Notes under the pieces: model-generated
What the model saw: only the letters and a program-made list of their open reading frames with translations
What the model was told of the DNA's origin: nothing
The model's database searches: none
NCBI RefSeq assembly: GCF_016025525.2
Contig: NZ_JACSGR010000005.1
Location: forward strand, 186,001 to 250,000
Origin: Eikenella glucosivorans
Lineage (GTDB): Bacteria > Pseudomonadota > Gammaproteobacteria > Burkholderiales > Neisseriaceae
Reading direction: 5' to 3'
Length of the DNA stretch: 64,000 nucleotides
Part shown: positions 63,204-64,000 of the stretch, in pieces
Layout: every line of letters begins with the position of its first letter
Position numbering within the stretch: the stretch's first letter is position 1
Program-made: the position numbers and the translations under genes

Positions 63204-63211
63204 GCGGGTAA

Positions 63212-63223
63212 AGGCTACCTGAA
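63212..63223. repeat. Single eikDUS after pgeF
   Basis: AGGCTACCTGAA without inverted partner in the 72-base gap before the small secreted gene. Confidence 0.75.
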
Positions 63224-63275
63224 AAATTAAACCCCCATAAAATCAAAATCATCAAACAAGGTACAAAGCAACGTT

Positions 63276-63716
63276 ATGAAAGCATTTCTCTCCTTCCTTC
63301 TGCTCGCCATCGCCCTTCCCGCCATCGCCCGGCCGCCCGTCGATTTTTCCGGCCACTGGGTATGGAGGGAAGTTGATGGCCCTATCGACAACCAATTCAA
63401 GATGAGCCTCGAGCAGCAAGGCAATACGGTAAGCGGCAAATGGTCGCACAGCATCAGCCGTGCCTCCCAAGAAAACGTTCCCGACAGCAGCGGCAAAGTG
63501 CGTGGCATAATCCGCAACGGCAGGATCACTTTGGAATACTGCACCGAAAAAAGCCCTGCCCCCCGATCCAGCCTCTATCCTCCCTGCCCACAATACCACT
63601 TCTCATTCGGCTATTACGTACTACAGTCCGACGACACACTGATGGAATGCAAAGACAACGGTTTCCGTCCCGAAACCTACATCATATGGCATAGGGATAG
63701 AAAAATTAGAATATAA
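63276..63716 (+). CDS. Small secreted protein, paralogue 1
   Basis: 146 residues. Signal peptide MKAFLSFLLLAIALPAIA, then RPPVDFSGHWVWREVDG, NQFKMSLEQQGNTVSGKWSHS and further beta strands, with Cys in EYCTEK, PCPQY and MECKDN. Looks like a small lipocalin/beta-barrel-type periplasmic protein: the GHW motif followed by LxQxGxxVSGxW is known from DUF-type small secreted proteins. Function unknown. A related gene starts 144 bases further on. Confidence 0.75.
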   Translation: MKAFLSFLLLAIALPAIARPPVDFSGHWVWREVDGPIDNQFKMSLEQQGNTVSGKWSHSISRASQENVPDSSGKVRGIIRNGRITLEYCTEKSPAPRSSLYPPCPQYHFSFGYYVLQSDDTLMECKDNGFRPETYIIWHRDRKIRI

Positions 63717-63860
63717 TCATATGGATAAACTCATATCATTAACCTGTCTTACTGTACGAACATACTGAACACAGGCTACCTGAAAGCAATGTTTTAACGA
63801 AACCAAAGTATGAGTTTTCTTGATGGCAAAACCAAACGCTAACTTATCAATGAGATTAGT

Positions 63861-64000
63861 ATGAAAAAATACTTTATTCTTCTTCTGCTTTCTGTTTCCC
63901 TATCTACGGCCGCTATGCCCGATATTGATTTTTCCGGCAATTGGTCGTGGGAATCCAAACCCCTCTGGCGATCACCTGAAAATCTATACAGCTTTACGCT
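63861..64000 (+). CDS. Small secreted protein, paralogue 2 (cut by window end)
   Basis: Only the first 46 codons are in the window. MKKYFILLLLSVSLSTAAMP is a signal peptide, followed by DIDFSGNWSWESKPLW, which mirrors VDFSGHWVWRE of the gene before. So the two are tandem paralogues. Lower GC than the surroundings. The 3' part lies beyond position 64000. Confidence 0.7.
   Translation, partial: MKKYFILLLLSVSLSTAAMPDIDFSGNWSWESKPLWRSPENLYSFT

Overview
The window looks like chromosome of an Eikenella species (Neisseriaceae, close to E. corrodens). The main evidence is the 12-mer AGGCTACCTGAA, the Eikenella dialect of the Neisseriaceae DNA uptake sequence (eikDUS). It occurs in almost every intergenic gap outside 25.5-35 kb, usually as inverted pairs that form hairpins behind genes, and is also found inside reading frames. 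The protein set is typical Neisseriaceae. No rRNA, tRNA, CRISPR array, integrase or transposase gene was seen.

Left part (1-25.4 kb). A truncated TIGR01244-type gene is followed by a Correia element, then nfeD-qmcA. Next comes a heme/iron uptake locus: a Slam outer-membrane translocon (minus), divergent from a Slam-type surface lipoprotein and a TonB-dependent HpuB/TbpA-like receptor, with a heme oxygenase downstream. These would extract, import and degrade host heme. Then follow a HigB-HigA toxin-antitoxin pair, grpE with a sigma-32 promoter, dsbD, pepA, an M23 peptidase, htpX, an NSS transporter with a 36-residue MetS-type subunit, kdsD, tal, a RhuM-Fic fusion overlapping an unknown gene, a DUF4189 gene flanked by a duplicated repeat, and a GNAT gene.

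Middle part (25.5-35 kb). This block differs. Ordinary eikDUS becomes rare and is replaced by uptake sequences of other lineages: AGGTCGTCTGAA and ATGCCGTCTGAA (Neisseria types), AGGCAGCCTGAA and AGGCTGCCTGAA (Kingella/Simonsiella types), and four exact copies of the Pasteurellaceae uptake signal AAGTGCGGT. Most genes are small oxidoreductases or carbonyl enzymes (four SDR/epimerase proteins, aldehyde dehydrogenase, tautomerase, flavin reductase, alpha/beta hydrolase, NTF2-like protein) with an HxlR and an AraC regulator; a DJ-1-type deglycase adjoins. I read it as a mosaic assembled by natural transformation from several oral donors and probably serving electrophile/aldehyde defence.

Right part (35-64 kb). 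Housekeeping genes return: hchA, hemJ, ydcF-like, arsC-like, a TlpA-like thioredoxin, a RibB protein with an N-terminal repressor-like HTH, a PEBP protein, dnaQ-ispD, rlmH, yihY, sspA-sspB, a frameshifted kefB-type antiporter, ygiD, pirin, an FMN reductase, clpB (second sigma-32 promoter), a thioesterase-xerC pair, prmB, an SDR, adk, uppS, an M14 carboxypeptidase-pgeF pair, and two small paralogous secreted proteins at the edge. Between dnaQ and rlmH a promoter, a Fur-like box and a strong terminator with no gene suggest an iron-regulated small RNA.
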